A stretch of DNA of 64,000 nucleotides from Mucilaginibacter rubeus (GCF_014643835.1 NZ_BMKD01000004.1:310001-374000); one strand, 5' to 3'; numbered from the stretch's first letter, positions 1 to 9,146 are shown. The notes: a model not told the origin generated them from the sequence alone. A program made the numbers and translations.

Positions 1-2292
1 ATAGGCATAATCAATGTATTTTTTGTTGGCGATATTGCTTTCCCAAAAGAACAACCCAAACCTTTTGGTGCTTACACCTACCCTCGCGTTGAACTTGCTG
101 TAGCCTTTTTGTTCTATCTGGTTAGCGAGGTCAAAATACTGATCGCCAAGATAGCGCCACTCGCCGCGGGCAATCAATTTGGTTTTCAGCGCACCGCCCA
201 AATCATAGCCATATTGTAAGGCCAGCATACTGGTAATGTTCGGTGTATAAATTTGCTTGTTGCCCTTCAAATTCACCTCTTCGCCATTGTTGCCTACAAC
301 CAACGTAGTATAACGGGCGTGGGTATAACCAAAGTTGTAATCAAACTCCAGGCCTTTAATTGGGGTAGCGTTAATTTCGGCCTCTATACCTTTGCTGCTT
401 AACTTGCCTGCGTTTTTGGTAATGGTAATAGCATCAGGCAATACCAGGGTTGGTACCTGGGCATCGGTAACGCGGGTATAAAATGCGGTTACGTTTACAC
501 GGAGGCGGTTATCTAAAAAGTCGTTTTTTGATCCTACTTCAAAATTATTACTGTACTCGGGCTTGAAAGAATAAAGCGGCGGAGACGAAGGATCAGAACC
601 CAGTTCGGTAATGCCTCCCGCGCGGAAACCGCGGCTGTACGTAGCAAACAAATTACTGTGTGCCGATACATGGTAAGCCAAACTCACTTTAGGCGTAAAG
701 GCTTTGTAATGTGCCGTTGACGAAGTATCCGAACGGGTAACCACCGGTTCGCCGCCATTTGGCAGAAACTCGCCCATTACGTTTTCTTTTTTATGCTCGT
801 AGTCATAACGCAAACCCGCGGTGATGTCAAACTGCTCATTCACGGCATAAGTAGCCTGCCCGTAAACAGCTATGCCATAGTTCCTGTCGGTATTGGTATT
901 GATACTGGTAAAATCCGTCATCGGCGAGCCAACAGCGCCGGCATCGTCACCAAAGTAAGTGCCCTGCCTGTTTGGCGCATAGTGATAAAAGCCATAAGTC
1001 CCGGCTGCCCATTTCAATTTTGAGGCAGATGAAGCCGGCGAAGTAAAGCGGAACTCCTGGATGGTGGTTTTTACTTTATTCCATTTGCCGCCATAGTTGT
1101 TTACGATAGATACGGCGTCGATAGGGGAAAAATCGCCATCGATAGGTGTGGTATAATAGCGGTTGTTTACCTGGTAAGATGTTTGCGAAGTAAAATTAAA
1201 ATCACTACCGCTGTAATTAGCCGTTAATGATGACTGGAAAGTATTATCAACCATTTTAGTCGTAGCGTTCTGGTTAACCTCAAAAGGACGACTTAGAGCA
1301 TCATCGGGCGAACCGGCTAAAGTGAATGCGCCGTTGTTGCGGTTGTTGTAGTTTTTTACATTCAGGGTGAAAGCGAGCTTTGAAGTAGCCAAAAACTTTA
1401 GGTAATAGTTACCTAAAAAGTAATGTTGTTTATCAAAATGGGTATTATTAAAGGTGTTGGTATAAAAACCATTAAAGCCTGAATAAATTCCAGCTACGCC
1501 TAAATACAATTTACCTTTTACTAATGGGGCCTTGATGCCCAATGTATAGCGCTGTTGATTGTAATTACCCACATCAACACCGGCAAAACCGCTCAGGGTG
1601 TTTGATGGCTGCCTGGTGATCACATTGATAACGCCGCCTGTAGCATTACGGCCGTAAAGCGTTCCCTGCGGGCCGCGAAGCACTTCTATCCTATCCACAT
1701 CCAGCAATTGGGGGATATAGGTATCCAGTCCGTATTGGTTTACACCATCAACGTAAGTAGCCACAGCCGGATCGTATGATGTGGTAACAATCCCGCGGAT
1801 GCCGGTAACGGTACGGCCATCGCCGGGAGCACCTGAGTTTAAGTTAGGTACAATGGCGGTGAGGTCTTTCAGGTCCCAAAGCCTGTAATCCTGTATTTGT
1901 TTGGCCGAGAGCGTTGAAATGCTGAATGGTACACGTTGTGCCTGCTCTTCGGTTTTTTGGGCAGATACCGTAACCTCATCCAACTGGTTGCTGGCATCAT
2001 TCAACTGAATTGTTATTGGGCGACTGGTACCGATTATAATTACCGGGATATTTTTAGCCGCATAACCAACAGCGCTGATATGCAGGGTATATTTCCCGGC
2101 AGTTATGCTTTTTAAAATAAATTTTCCGCTTCTGTCGGCACTGGTTTGGTAATTGGTATTGAGCAAATATACCGTAGCGCCCGCGATAGGCTGGTTCTTG
2201 CTATCGGTAACGGTGCCCGAAAAATCGCCCCTGGTTTGGCTCCGGGCCGATAGTGCAATAACAACAAATAATAAAGTAAATAATTTACGCAT
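1..2292 (-). CDS. TonB-dependent outer-membrane receptor, 3' end cut by window edge
   Basis: Open frame read on the minus strand from ATG at 2292 to the first base of the window (764 codons, no stop), so only the extreme C-terminus is missing. The N-terminus is a signal peptide (MRKLFTLLFVVIALSARSQ), followed by a carboxypeptidase-regulatory-like beta-sandwich (about residues 20-100) and a TonB plug domain (about 115-225) with the typical text VDRIEVLRGPQGTLYGRNA and GGVINVITRQP. The rest is a 22-strand-type beta-barrel, ending in the window at a NxxxKKYIDYAY-like segment that normally lies near the last strands. It would import a ligand across the outer membrane using TonB energy. The plug resembles the siderophore/FecA-like class rather than SusC, and no SusD partner is visible. 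The substrate cannot be told. No convincing promoter was found upstream. Confidence 0.93.
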   Translation of the reverse strand, partial: MRKLFTLLFVVIALSARSQTRGDFSGTVTDSKNQPIAGATVYLLNTNYQTSADRSGKFILKSITAGKYTLHISAVGYAAKNIPVIIIGTSRPITIQLNDASNQLDEVTVSAQKTEEQAQRVPFSISTLSAKQIQDYRLWDLKDLTAIVPNLNSGAPGDGRTVTGIRGIVTTSYDPAVATYVDGVNQYGLDTYIPQLLDVDRIEVLRGPQGTLYGRNATGGVINVITRQPSNTLSGFAGVDVGNYNQQRYTLGIKAPLVKGKLYLGVAGIYSGFNGFYTNTFNNTHFDKQHYFLGNYYLKFLATSKLAFTLNVKNYNNRNNGAFTLAGSPDDALSRPFEVNQNATTKMVDNTFQSSLTANYSGSDFNFTSQTSYQVNNRYYTTPIDGDFSPIDAVSIVNNYGGKWNKVKTTIQEFRFTSPASSASKLKWAAGTYGFYHYAPNRQGTYFGDDAGAVGSPMTDFTSINTNTDRNYGIAVYGQATYAVNEQFDITAGLRYDYEHKKENVMGEFLPNGGEPVVTRSDTSSTAHYKAFTPKVSLAYHVSAHSNLFATYSRGFRAGGITELGSDPSSPPLYSFKPEYSNNFEVGSKNDFLDNRLRVNVTAFYTRVTDAQVPTLVLPDAITITKNAGKLSSKGIEAEINATPIKGLEFDYNFGYTHARYTTLVVGNNGEEVNLKGNKQIYTPNITSMLALQYGYDLGGALKTKLIARGEWRYLGDQYFDLANQIEQKGYSKFNARVGVSTKRFGLFFWESNIANKKYIDYAY

Positions 2293-2495
2293 AAAACAGG
2301 TATAAATGTGTACAGATCACACATTGTAATCGATTGTCAATATTAGCAAATGACAAACAATTAACGGTCATAACTACATAAATATTACCATTTTTTAATG
2401 GCTCTAAGTGTTGGCGAAAAATAAATTCTTATGAGTAATAATTTCTAAATTCGCTTAAACCTCAAACTACAACCTTAACAAACGGTATTAAAAAA

Positions 2496-2699
2496 ATGAA
2501 TTGGGAACTATTCTTCTACGGTATTTTCTCTTTAGCAATTGCATATTTATTTTACAGAATTTTTGTTAAAGGGAAGGACCCGTATTATGAAGACATGGGT
2601 GGGAAAATTTTAAAAATCAGCTACCTTAAAAGTTGGGGTTTAGTCATTACAGCTATTATAACAGGAATATTACTGATTTTTCAATCCATATCAGCTTAA
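2496..2699 (+). CDS. Small two-helix membrane protein, unknown function
   Basis: 67 codons starting at an ATG preceded by an A-rich stretch. The protein has two hydrophobic segments (about residues 4-22, starting at LFFYGIF, and 46-64, LVITAIITGILLIF) separated by a short charged loop with KGKDPYYEDM. This fits a small inner-membrane hairpin protein. I do not recognise the family. It stands alone, divergent from the TonB receptor and convergent with ahcY, so neighbours give no hint. The hydrophobic pattern and clean ATG-to-stop make it more likely a gene than a chance ORF. Confidence 0.6.
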   Translation: MNWELFFYGIFSLAIAYLFYRIFVKGKDPYYEDMGGKILKISYLKSWGLVITAIITGILLIFQSISA

Positions 2700-2851
2700 A
2701 TATCAAATAACCTATCAATTACTGCCGCAAGTCCTCCCTGTTTGTGGCGCGTCTTCAAGTGTGAAACACATTTCAACTGCACCCTCCAAAAGCTGATGCC
2801 CGGGATAGTTCATCGAACTTGACCAATGAAAAACATCAAATCATATAAATC

Positions 2852-2884
2852 AAAAAAGGCCGCATCACCATGTGATACAGCCTC
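2852..2884 (-). terminator. Rho-independent terminator of ahcY
   Basis: On the minus strand a 10-12 bp stem (GGCTGTATCAC pairing with GTGATGCGGCC, two G-U pairs, loop ATG) is followed directly by six T residues. It lies about 60 nt past the ahcY stop codon. Confidence 0.8.
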
Positions 2885-2945
2885 TCCATATTTTCCAAGC
2901 AAAGAGCCTTTCGGCTTTCTCCTTTATTGTTTAACCTTAAAAAGA

Positions 2946-4262
2946 TTAATAACGGTAATATTCCGGTTTAAACGGACCTTCAACCGTTACGCCGATGTAC
3001 TCAGCCTGATCCTGGTCAAGTACTTCCAGCTCAACACCAATTTTTGCAAGATGCAGGCGGGCTACTTTTTCGTCCAGGTGTTTTGGCAGGGTGTAAACTT
3101 TGTTTTCGTAAGCCGCGCCATTTGTCCAAAGCTCTAATTGAGCTAAAGTTTGGTTGGTGAACGAGTTACTCATTACAAAGCTTGGGTGACCGGTAGCGCA
3201 ACCTAAGTTAACCAAACGGCCTTCGGCTAATATAATAACGTCTTTGCCTTCAATGGTATATTTATCAACCTGTGGCTTAATTTCCACTTTGGTATTGCCA
3301 TAAGCACCGTTTAACCAGGCCATGTCAATCTCGTTATCAAAGTGACCAATGTTACAAACGATTGCTTTATCTTTCAACGCACGGAAGTGCTGCTCGCGAA
3401 CAATGTTCTTGTTGCCTGTAGCAGTAACCACGATATCAGCTTCAGTGATAGCAGTGCTTAGTTTTTTAACTTCAAAACCTTCCATTGCAGCCTGTAAAGC
3501 ACAGATCGGGTCGATCTCGGTAACAATAACACGTACGCCGGAATTGCGTAAAGAATCGGCCGAACCTTTACCAACATCGCCATAACCGCAAACAACGGCC
3601 ACTTTACCGGCCATCATCACGTCGGTAGCGCGACGGATAGCGTCAACCAATGATTCGCGGCAACCGTATTTGTTATCAAATTTTGATTTGGTAACCGAAT
3701 CGTTAACGTTAATAGCAGGCATTGGCAGGGTTCCTGCTTTCATGCGCTCATATAAACGGTGTACGCCGGTGGTAGTTTCTTCTGATAAGCCTTTGATAGC
3801 AGCAACCAGCTCAGGGTATTTATCCAATACCATGTTGGTTAAATCACCGCCATCATCAAGGATCATGTTAAGCGGCTGGCGGTCTTCGCCAAAAAATAAA
3901 GTTTGTTCAATGCACCAGTCAAATTCTTCGGCATTCATGCCTTTCCAGGCGTAAACAGAAATGCCGGCGGCAGCAATAGCAGCAGCGGCATGGTCCTGGG
4001 TTGAGAATATATTACATGACGACCAGGTAACTTCGGCACCAAGGGCAATCAGGGTTTCAATTAAAACAGCGGTTTGGATCGTCATGTGCAAACAACCGGC
4101 AATCCTTGCGCCTTTAAGCGGCTGGCTTGGGCCGTACTCTTTACGTAAAGCCATTAAGCCGGGCATCTCAGCCTCAGCCAGTTCAATTTCCTTCCGGCCC
4201 CACTCTGCCAGCGACAGATCTTTTACTTTGTATTTAACGAATGCAGTTTCTACTGATGACAT
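2946..4262 (-). CDS. ahcY: Adenosylhomocysteinase (SAH hydrolase)
   Basis: 438 aa, the usual length for the bacterial/eukaryotic enzyme. It hydrolyses S-adenosylhomocysteine to adenosine and homocysteine in the cytosol, regenerating the methyl cycle and relieving product inhibition of methyltransferases. The N-terminal substrate domain carries [16 protein letters not shown] and the active-site stretch [17 protein letters not shown] Rossmann NAD+ domain follows with [10 protein letters not shown], then [11 protein letters not shown], and the protein ends in the family-typical PFKPEYYRY. Start is ATG 4262, 22 nt after a TAACTTTG -7 element. It is transcribed alone and ends in a strong terminator. 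I looked for an SAH riboswitch upstream; the predicted leader is too short to hold one. Confidence 0.98.
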   Translation of the reverse strand: MSSVETAFVKYKVKDLSLAEWGRKEIELAEAEMPGLMALRKEYGPSQPLKGARIAGCLHMTIQTAVLIETLIALGAEVTWSSCNIFSTQDHAAAAIAAAGISVYAWKGMNAEEFDWCIEQTLFFGEDRQPLNMILDDGGDLTNMVLDKYPELVAAIKGLSEETTTGVHRLYERMKAGTLPMPAINVNDSVTKSKFDNKYGCRESLVDAIRRATDVMMAGKVAVVCGYGDVGKGSADSLRNSGVRVIVTEIDPICALQAAMEGFEVKKLSTAITEADIVVTATGNKNIVREQHFRALKDKAIVCNIGHFDNEIDMAWLNGAYGNTKVEIKPQVDKYTIEGKDVIILAEGRLVNLGCATGHPSFVMSNSFTNQTLAQLELWTNGAAYENKVYTLPKHLDEKVARLHLAKIGVELEVLDQDQAEYIGVTVEGPFKPEYYRY

Positions 4263-4284
4263 ATCGATTTTATTTTTGAGAGTG

Positions 4285-4292
4285 CAAAGTTA
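4285..4292 (-). promoter_or_regulatory. Bacteroidota -7 element of ahcY
   Basis: On the minus strand TAACTTTG matches TAnnTTTG exactly. The predicted transcript start falls about 15 nt before the ahcY ATG. No clear -33 TTTG was found. Confidence 0.5.
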
Positions 4293-4381
4293 ACTGATAT
4301 CCTTGTGAAAATGAAATGTTTGGTTCACGCGCTTCGAGGATGTTCGATAAATGAGCCTGCGGCTTAAAAAGCTAACTGATA

Positions 4382-4840
4382 TTAATTTTCCAAGTCTTTC
4401 AATATCCGTTCTAACAATAACGGGTCAATTCGAAAATTGGTTGACTTAATCAATTCAAAATAGGGCCTCAGTGACGGAATTTTATTTTGTTGTTTAGCGG
4501 CTATCAAAACACCCAGGGTACCAGTGAATTTGATATTAAGCTGACTTGCGAGTCGCCTGCCTTTAAAATCATCTACAATAAGTAAAGTATCTGGTATTTC
4601 TTGTGCTAAAGCTATAGCGCTTGCTTCACCTATATCAACCTGCAAACAGTAAACAGCAATTAATTGCGAATTTCTTACAGTCATTACCTGTATCCATTCG
4701 GGTAGGGGCTTTTTAAATTCAGCTGCAACTTCAGGCGTGGTTATGATATGATTATAAACGGATTGGAGAATATGCAGCGCCTGGATATTATCTAATAAAA
4801 TCAAACAACTGGTATCGGTGATAACGGCGTATTCAACCAT
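4382..4840 (-). CDS. DUF3368-type PIN-like protein, probable toxin of a type II TA pair
   Basis: 152 aa. PIN-fold features are visible: an N-terminal aspartate in VITDTSCLILLDN, a central acidic GEASAIALA segment and a third acidic site in LIVDDFKGRRLA, followed by the TGTLGVLIAAK text typical of DUF3368 proteins. Such proteins are Mg-dependent RNases of type II toxin-antitoxin systems or their relatives. Its start overlaps the end of the upstream UPF0175 gene by 8 bp, so the two are translated as a unit, antitoxin first. The family assignment is firm; toxicity is inferred. Confidence 0.87.
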   Translation of the reverse strand: MVEYAVITDTSCLILLDNIQALHILQSVYNHIITTPEVAAEFKKPLPEWIQVMTVRNSQLIAVYCLQVDIGEASAIALAQEIPDTLLIVDDFKGRRLASQLNIKFTGTLGVLIAAKQQNKIPSLRPYFELIKSTNFRIDPLLLERILKDLEN

Positions 4841-5066
4841 TGATCCGGGCTACATCCGCCAATATATCTTCGTAGTTGTATTGTATATAGTTAACGTTAA
4901 ATTCAGCTAACACTGCCGGAAAATCAACCTTCTCCATTCCGCACATTTCAGCAGCCTGCCCTAACGATAATTTACCGGCTTCATATAACTTGGCGGCAAG
5001 AAAACGCACAGTTTCATCATGCTCTTTTTCAAGCGCATCAGGCACATTTAATGTCATCGTAGTCAT
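4833..5066 (-). CDS. UPF0175-family antitoxin
   Basis: 77 aa. The central helix-turn-helix-like stretch AGKLSLGQAAEMCGMEKVDF is diagnostic of the UPF0175 family, small DNA-binding antitoxins usually encoded directly upstream of a PIN or DUF3368 protein. Order and 8-bp overlap with the next gene fit exactly. It would neutralise the partner and probably repress the operon. Start is ATG 5066; ATG at 5057 is possible. Confidence 0.85.
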   Translation of the reverse strand: MTTMTLNVPDALEKEHDETVRFLAAKLYEAGKLSLGQAAEMCGMEKVDFPAVLAEFNVNYIQYNYEDILADVARING

Positions 5067-5110
5067 AATATAAAGATAAGCATTTCTATATCAAAACAAA
5101 AACAAGGGGC

Positions 5111-5494
5111 TTATGCCTGCAACTGCTTTTGCACCTCTCCCTGCTGCATAGTCAGGTTACCATTGTATACCCCGCCATTTTCAACGGCCAGGTTCTGCGT
5201 TTTGATGTCGCCGGTTATACGGCCTGTAGCTTTTATTTCAAGCGAGGAGGTATTAATATCACCCCTTACAGTGCCGTAAACAAAGATCTCTTTAGTACTT
5301 ATATTGCCCTTAACCTCCCCCTTTTCGCCCAGGATCAGGCCCTCATCAACCATTACATCGCCGTTAACCAGTCCGTCGATCCGTACAAAAGCCGGGGCTT
5401 TCAGGTTACCCTCTAATACACTGCCTTCGCTAATGAGGGTCGAGATTGCCTGTAAATCAAGTGCAACCTTATCTTTTTTAGAAAAAATAGCCAT
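5111..5494 (-). CDS. Bactofilin (polymer-forming cytoskeletal protein)
   Basis: 127 aa, all one bactofilin (DUF583) domain. Residues about 15-110 form regular beta-helix rungs with the repeated hydrophobic-Gly pattern (SVLEGNLKAPAFVRIDG, GDVMVDEG, GEVKGNISTKEIFVYG). Bactofilins polymerise without nucleotide at the membrane and localise cell-wall enzymes. The gene lies about 125 bp after an M23 peptidase on the same strand, and such bactofilin/M23 pairs are known to shape the wall (Helicobacter CcmA/Csd, Caulobacter). A joint role is therefore likely, though co-transcription is inferred. Confidence 0.93.
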   Translation of the reverse strand: MAIFSKKDKVALDLQAISTLISEGSVLEGNLKAPAFVRIDGLVNGDVMVDEGLILGEKGEVKGNISTKEIFVYGTVRGDINTSSLEIKATGRITGDIKTQNLAVENGGVYNGNLTMQQGEVQKQLQA

Positions 5495-5502
5495 GTTTTT
5501 AA

Positions 5503-5597
5503 AGTCTTAACTTCTAAGTCCGAAGCCGATAGTTTCTAAATCTGCATCATAATAATCCATGGTCAACTTCCGACTCAGGATTTAAGACTTTCGATTT
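5503..5597. repeat. Imperfect inverted word repeat (CTTAACTTCTAAGTCC type)
   Basis: The gap between the M23 gene and bactofilin reads AAAGTCTTAACTTCTAAGTC on one side and CTTCCGACTCAGGATTTAAG, then ACTTTCGA on the other. AAAGTCTTAA and TTAAGACTTT are exact reverse complements. It belongs to the scattered word-repeat class described in the findings. Confidence 0.55.
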
Positions 5598-5618
5598 AAC
5601 AAACTTCCTGCTTAGAAC

Positions 5619-6485
5619 TTATTTATTCAGGGTTAAAAAATTTACCGGGTTAACCGGCTTCCCGTTTTTACGTACTTCATAGTGCAGGTGTGTACCTGTG
5701 GAGTGCCCGGTTGAACCTACCTTGCCTATGTTATCACCAACGGTAACCTGCTGCCCTACCTTCACTTCAATTTTCGAAAGATGACCGTACAAGGTTTCCA
5801 GGTTGTTAATATGCTGAATCCTGACACATTTACCATAACCACCGGCCCATCCCGCAAAAACAACTTTGCCGCTGGCTGTACATTTTACTGCATCGCCCCG
5901 GTTACCTTTAAAATCAATACCAGGGTGAAACTCGGCATGCTCCGAATCAAAAGGGTCGCTCCTGTAACCAAAAAATGAGGTAAACGAGCTGATCCTCGGG
6001 TAGCCCATCGGGGTAAACGCAATGGTGCTTGTTAAATGTTTAAGGTAATCGTCATACAGGCTGTAAGCTTCGGTATCGGGTAGCTTTACCCCTTCCCTGT
6101 TGCCATCGCCCCCGGTACCCTTTACAGTAAAACCTTTAAGGCCGCGCCTTTTTAAATACTCATTTATAGTTTTAAGTTTAACCTCGATAGATTGAATGTA
6201 CGACTGGGCAGTACCCTGCGTATTTACCTCTGCTTTAACAACCGGCATGGTGCCTTTAAGTTTAGCTATCTGCGCCTGTAACTGTTGGTTTTCGGCCTCC
6301 TGCACAGCGCTTTTGTGATGCAGGTAAAACACCAAGCCACCAAGTACGGCAACAACAGCAGCTATGCTCCACGCGTAGTGTTTAAGCCTGTTAAGGTGCT
6401 TGGTTTTTATTTGTAATGATTTTGTATGCTGTTGATTTTTGTTGATGATAACAACAGTGCTAATATCAGGTGTTTTAAGTTTCAT
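5619..6485 (-). CDS. M23 (LytM-type) peptidoglycan endopeptidase, membrane anchored
   Basis: 288 aa from ATG 6485 (an upstream TTG at 6494 is less likely). The cytoplasmic tail is basic, then one transmembrane helix (about residues 38-56), a coiled coil (about 60-80) and a C-terminal M23 domain (about 170-280). Zinc ligands are all present: H187 and D191 in HPGIDF, and H266/H268 in HLHYE. The Tyr-Gly-His stretch LYGHLS is also kept. It should cut peptide cross-links in the periplasm and is predicted active rather than a degenerate LytM factor. Bactofilin follows on the same strand. Confidence 0.93.
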   Translation of the reverse strand: MKLKTPDISTVVIINKNQQHTKSLQIKTKHLNRLKHYAWSIAAVVAVLGGLVFYLHHKSAVQEAENQQLQAQIAKLKGTMPVVKAEVNTQGTAQSYIQSIEVKLKTINEYLKRRGLKGFTVKGTGGDGNREGVKLPDTEAYSLYDDYLKHLTSTIAFTPMGYPRISSFTSFFGYRSDPFDSEHAEFHPGIDFKGNRGDAVKCTASGKVVFAGWAGGYGKCVRIQHINNLETLYGHLSKIEVKVGQQVTVGDNIGKVGSTGHSTGTHLHYEVRKNGKPVNPVNFLTLNK

Positions 6486-6645
6486 CAAATTCAAAATAAA
6501 TTAGGGGTATGCAAGTTAAAAATTACTGTTAATAAAACAATATTAAATGTATGTAAACAGGTTATCAATGAAATAGCCTTCTACGTTAATCGTCAACCAA
6601 TTGTTATTATTGAGTTTTTATAAACGTAAACCAAGTATCATTTCT

Positions 6646-6653
6646 TATTTTTG
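6646..6653 (+). promoter_or_regulatory. Bacteroidota -7 element of the bacilliredoxin gene
   Basis: TATTTTTG matches TAnnTTTG, 31 nt before ATG 6685. A good -33 element was not seen. It also argues against starting the ORF at 6601, upstream of the promoter. Confidence 0.45.
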
Positions 6654-6684
6654 TAACACTGATTTTATTGTAAAGCAAAAAAAA

Positions 6685-7098
6685 ATGATGTATCCGGAAT
6701 ATTTAGTAGCCCCGATGCGGGAAGATCTGACCAGGGTTGGTTTTGAAGAATTAAAAGATGCCGATGCTGTAAAAAACGCTATTGAAAGCGAAGGTACAGT
6801 ATTTGTAATGGTTAACTCGGTATGTGGCTGTGCTGCGGCAAACGCGCGCCCGGCTGCTAAAATTGCCGCCGCAAACGGCAAACATCCTGATAAACTGGTA
6901 ACCGTTTTTGCAGGCATGGAAAAAGAAGCTGTTGATACCGCGCGTAACTATATGCTGCCTTACCCGCCATCGTCACCTGCCATGGCGCTGTTTAAAGATG
7001 GCAAGCTGGTGCATATGATTGAGCGCTACCAGATAGAAGGCCGCCCGGCACAAATGATTGCCGATAACCTGATTGACGCGTTTGAACAATACTGCTAA
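6685..7098 (+). CDS. BrxA/BrxB-type bacilliredoxin (DUF1094)
   Basis: 137 aa from ATG 6685 (an ATG also follows at 6688). The frame is open upstream to 6601, but the family begins at MYPEYLVAPMR and a promoter-like box lies in between. The active site C47-G-C49 in NSVCGCAAANARP is the bacilliredoxin CGC motif, in a thioredoxin-like fold. The family removes bacillithiol from S-bacillithiolated proteins after oxidative stress, with reduction by YpdA. Whether this organism uses bacillithiol or another thiol is not shown here. Monocistronic, closed by a strong terminator. Confidence 0.93.
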   Translation: MMYPEYLVAPMREDLTRVGFEELKDADAVKNAIESEGTVFVMVNSVCGCAAANARPAAKIAAANGKHPDKLVTVFAGMEKEAVDTARNYMLPYPPSSPAMALFKDGKLVHMIERYQIEGRPAQMIADNLIDAFEQYC

Positions 7099-7147
7099 TT
7101 GAGCTGAAGGCCGAAGGCTTAAAGCAGAAAGCTAAAAAACATAAAAG

Positions 7148-7177
7148 AGCTGAGGGAAAATCCTTCAGCTTTTTTTG
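7148..7177 (+). terminator. Terminator after the bacilliredoxin gene
   Basis: Stem AGCTGAGGGA / TCCTTCAGCT (one G-U pair) with loop AAA, then seven T residues. On the opposite strand a weaker T run follows, so it may also serve the convergent gene ending at 7236. Confidence 0.85.
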
Positions 7178-7180
7178 TTT

Positions 7181-7222
7181 TCAAAATCCGAAATCGAAAA
7201 TTCGATATCCGAAATCAAATTG
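7181..7222. repeat. Short word repeat (AAATCCGAAATC type)
   Basis: Tandem ATCCGAAATC words in direct and inverted order (TCGAAAATTCGA at the centre). The same words recur around the prs gene and tRNA-Gln near 55.7-55.9 kb. Confidence 0.5.
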
Positions 7223-7235
7223 ATGTCATTCTGCT

Positions 7236-7793
7236 TTATTTATCGTCGTCGTTTTTGTCCTCATCCTCTTCATCATCGTCAAAATCATTGAAGCTGCCCA
7301 TGTCTTCGTCATCCTCGTTAAATTCTCCAAAAAAGCGGTCTTCATCAAACATCAGCTCTTCCATCTTTTCCTGTTCGGGCGTACTGGTATCAAAGCGGAT
7401 GGCCCAATTGTCGGGGATATCATAGCTTTTATCAAATCCCCTGATCCATTCTACAAAAACCAGGCGAAACTCCTCTACCTTTTCCCTCATCAACTGTACA
7501 TAGTCCTCTTCATTAATTTTTACCATTGATGCAAAAGATACGGCATTAAACATATCCTGTACCGCAAGTTTAATGAGCACAGCATTTTGCATCCGCAGCG
7601 AATACAGGCTACCACCTTCGGCGCCGGCAATTTTTGCCTGGATAAGAGCGGCATTACTGCACATCTGTATGGCCAGATGTTCTTTCATGCTGTCTTCCTT
7701 TAATGATTCGGCAATTACATCCGCCAGGTCAAATAATTCCTGCGATTTTTGGTATACCGGGAGCTTTTCAAACTTTTCGAGTCTACGGGCCAT
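7236..7793 (-). CDS. Helical-bundle protein with acidic tail, unknown function
   Basis: 185 aa. Residues 1-120 are predicted almost wholly helical (KLPVYQKSQELFDLADVIAE, then further long amphipathic helices) and faintly resemble four-helix-bundle proteins of the S23/TIGR02436 kind, but I would not assign that family. Residues from about 145 on are very acidic and end in a run of Asp/Glu (DDDEEDEDKNDDDK), a disordered tail that could bind basic partners. Divergent from purD with about 78 bp between the starts. No catalytic motif seen. Confidence 0.75.
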   Translation of the reverse strand: MARRLEKFEKLPVYQKSQELFDLADVIAESLKEDSMKEHLAIQMCSNAALIQAKIAGAEGGSLYSLRMQNAVLIKLAVQDMFNAVSFASMVKINEEDYVQLMREKVEEFRLVFVEWIRGFDKSYDIPDNWAIRFDTSTPEQEKMEELMFDEDRFFGEFNEDDEDMGSFNDFDDDEEDEDKNDDDK

Positions 7794-7859
7794 GGGGTAA
7801 ATTTACTACTTATAACACAAGTAGCCTCATATATAGTATTAAAGGCTTATTAAAAAAAC

Positions 7860-7867
7860 TATCTTTG
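7860..7867 (+). promoter_or_regulatory. Bacteroidota -7 element abutting purD
   Basis: TATCTTTG matches TAnnTTTG and ends only 4 nt before the purD ATG at 7872. Transcription would start at or next to the start codon, suggesting a leaderless mRNA. No good -33 element was seen. Confidence 0.5.
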
Positions 7868-7871
7868 CCGC

Positions 7872-9146
7872 ATGAACATTCTGATCCTTGGTTCGGGCGG
7901 AAGGGAAAGTGCCTTCGCCTGGAAAGTAGCCCAAAGCGCTCATTGCGACAAACTTTTTATTGCTCCCGGCAATGCCGGCACCACCCAATACGGTACAAAC
8001 GTAAATATTAAAGTTACCGACTTTGAAGGCATTAAAGCACTTGTTTTAAAAGAGGATATCAACCTGGTATTGGTTGGCCCCGAAGAGCCCCTGGTAAAAG
8101 GCGTTCATGATTTTTTCCTGGCCGATGAGCAATTGAAAAACATCCCGGTTGTTGGTCCGCAGCAGGAAGGCGCACAATTGGAAGGCAGTAAAGATTTCTC
8201 CAAGCAGTTTATGGAAAGACATAACATCCCTACTGCTGCTTACAGAACTTTCACCAAAGATACCCTGCAGGATGGTCTTACTTATTTGGCTACTGCCGGT
8301 TTACCTGTGGTATTGAAAGCCGATGGACTTGCAGCCGGTAAAGGAGTACTGATTTGCCTTACTTTAGAGGAAGCCCAAACCGAACTTACTGCTATGCTGG
8401 CCGATGCTAAATTTGGCGAAGCGAGCTCACGTGTGGTTGTTGAACAATTTTTAACAGGCATTGAGCTCTCGGTTTTTGTGATGACCGATGGTAACAGCTA
8501 TAAAATTTTACCCGAGGCTAAAGACTATAAACGTATTGGCGAAGGGGATACCGGCTTAAATACCGGTGGTATGGGCTCTATCTCTCCCGTTCCATTTGCC
8601 GATGCTGCCTATATGAAAAAGGTAGAGGAGCGCGTGATCACCCCTACCATTGAAGGTTTGAAGAAAGATGGCATCCCTTATAAAGGTTTTATTTTTATTG
8701 GCTTGATGAACAGCAATGGTGAACCCTGGGTTATTGAATACAACTGCCGTATGGGCGATCCGGAAACGGAAAGTGTGATGCGCCGTATAGATTCGGACTT
8801 TGTTGATTTGCTGTTAGGCGTTGCCGAAGGGAACCTGAACGAAAAAGAGATCATCATCAGCCCTAAAACAGCGGCCACCGTAGTCATGGTTGCGGGCGGT
8901 TACCCAGGCGAATACCTGAAAAACAAGGTGATTACCGGTACCGAAAACGTGCGCGACTCGATCGTGTTCCACGCAGGCACTTCAATGGATGGCAATGATG
9001 TAATAACCACAGGCGGCCGTGTATTAGCTATTACTACCGTACAGGATAATATGTTCAGCGCCCTGCAACAGGCTACTGCCGATGCAAGCCGGATTTATTA
9101 TGATGGCATGTACTTTAGGAAAGATATTGGCTTTGACCTTCTTTAA
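7872..9146 (+). CDS. purD: Phosphoribosylamine-glycine ligase (GAR synthetase)
   Basis: 424 aa, full family length. It joins 5-phosphoribosylamine and glycine with ATP in step 2 of de novo purine synthesis. The N-domain starts with the Gly-rich loop LILGSGGRESAFAWK. The ATP-grasp domain shows KADGLAAGKGV, NTGGMGSISPVP and the metal-binding EYNCRMGDPETE. The C-domain carries the family VMVAGGYPGEY. It has a single promoter-like box right at the ATG and a strong terminator behind it, so it is probably monocistronic; no other pur genes are in the window. Confidence 0.98.
   Translation: MNILILGSGGRESAFAWKVAQSAHCDKLFIAPGNAGTTQYGTNVNIKVTDFEGIKALVLKEDINLVLVGPEEPLVKGVHDFFLADEQLKNIPVVGPQQEGAQLEGSKDFSKQFMERHNIPTAAYRTFTKDTLQDGLTYLATAGLPVVLKADGLAAGKGVLICLTLEEAQTELTAMLADAKFGEASSRVVVEQFLTGIELSVFVMTDGNSYKILPEAKDYKRIGEGDTGLNTGGMGSISPVPFADAAYMKKVEERVITPTIEGLKKDGIPYKGFIFIGLMNSNGEPWVIEYNCRMGDPETESVMRRIDSDFVDLLLGVAEGNLNEKEIIISPKTAATVVMVAGGYPGEYLKNKVITGTENVRDSIVFHAGTSMDGNDVITTGGRVLAITTVQDNMFSALQQATADASRIYYDGMYFRKDIGFDLL

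Noticed and set aside
2826-3137. 103-codon plus-strand ORF
   Set aside because: It runs through the ahcY terminator and antisense to ahcY; its composition is that of a shadow frame.
4263-4380. SAH riboswitch before ahcY
   Set aside because: The promoter-like box leaves a leader of only about 15 nt, and no SAH-riboswitch fold was seen further upstream.
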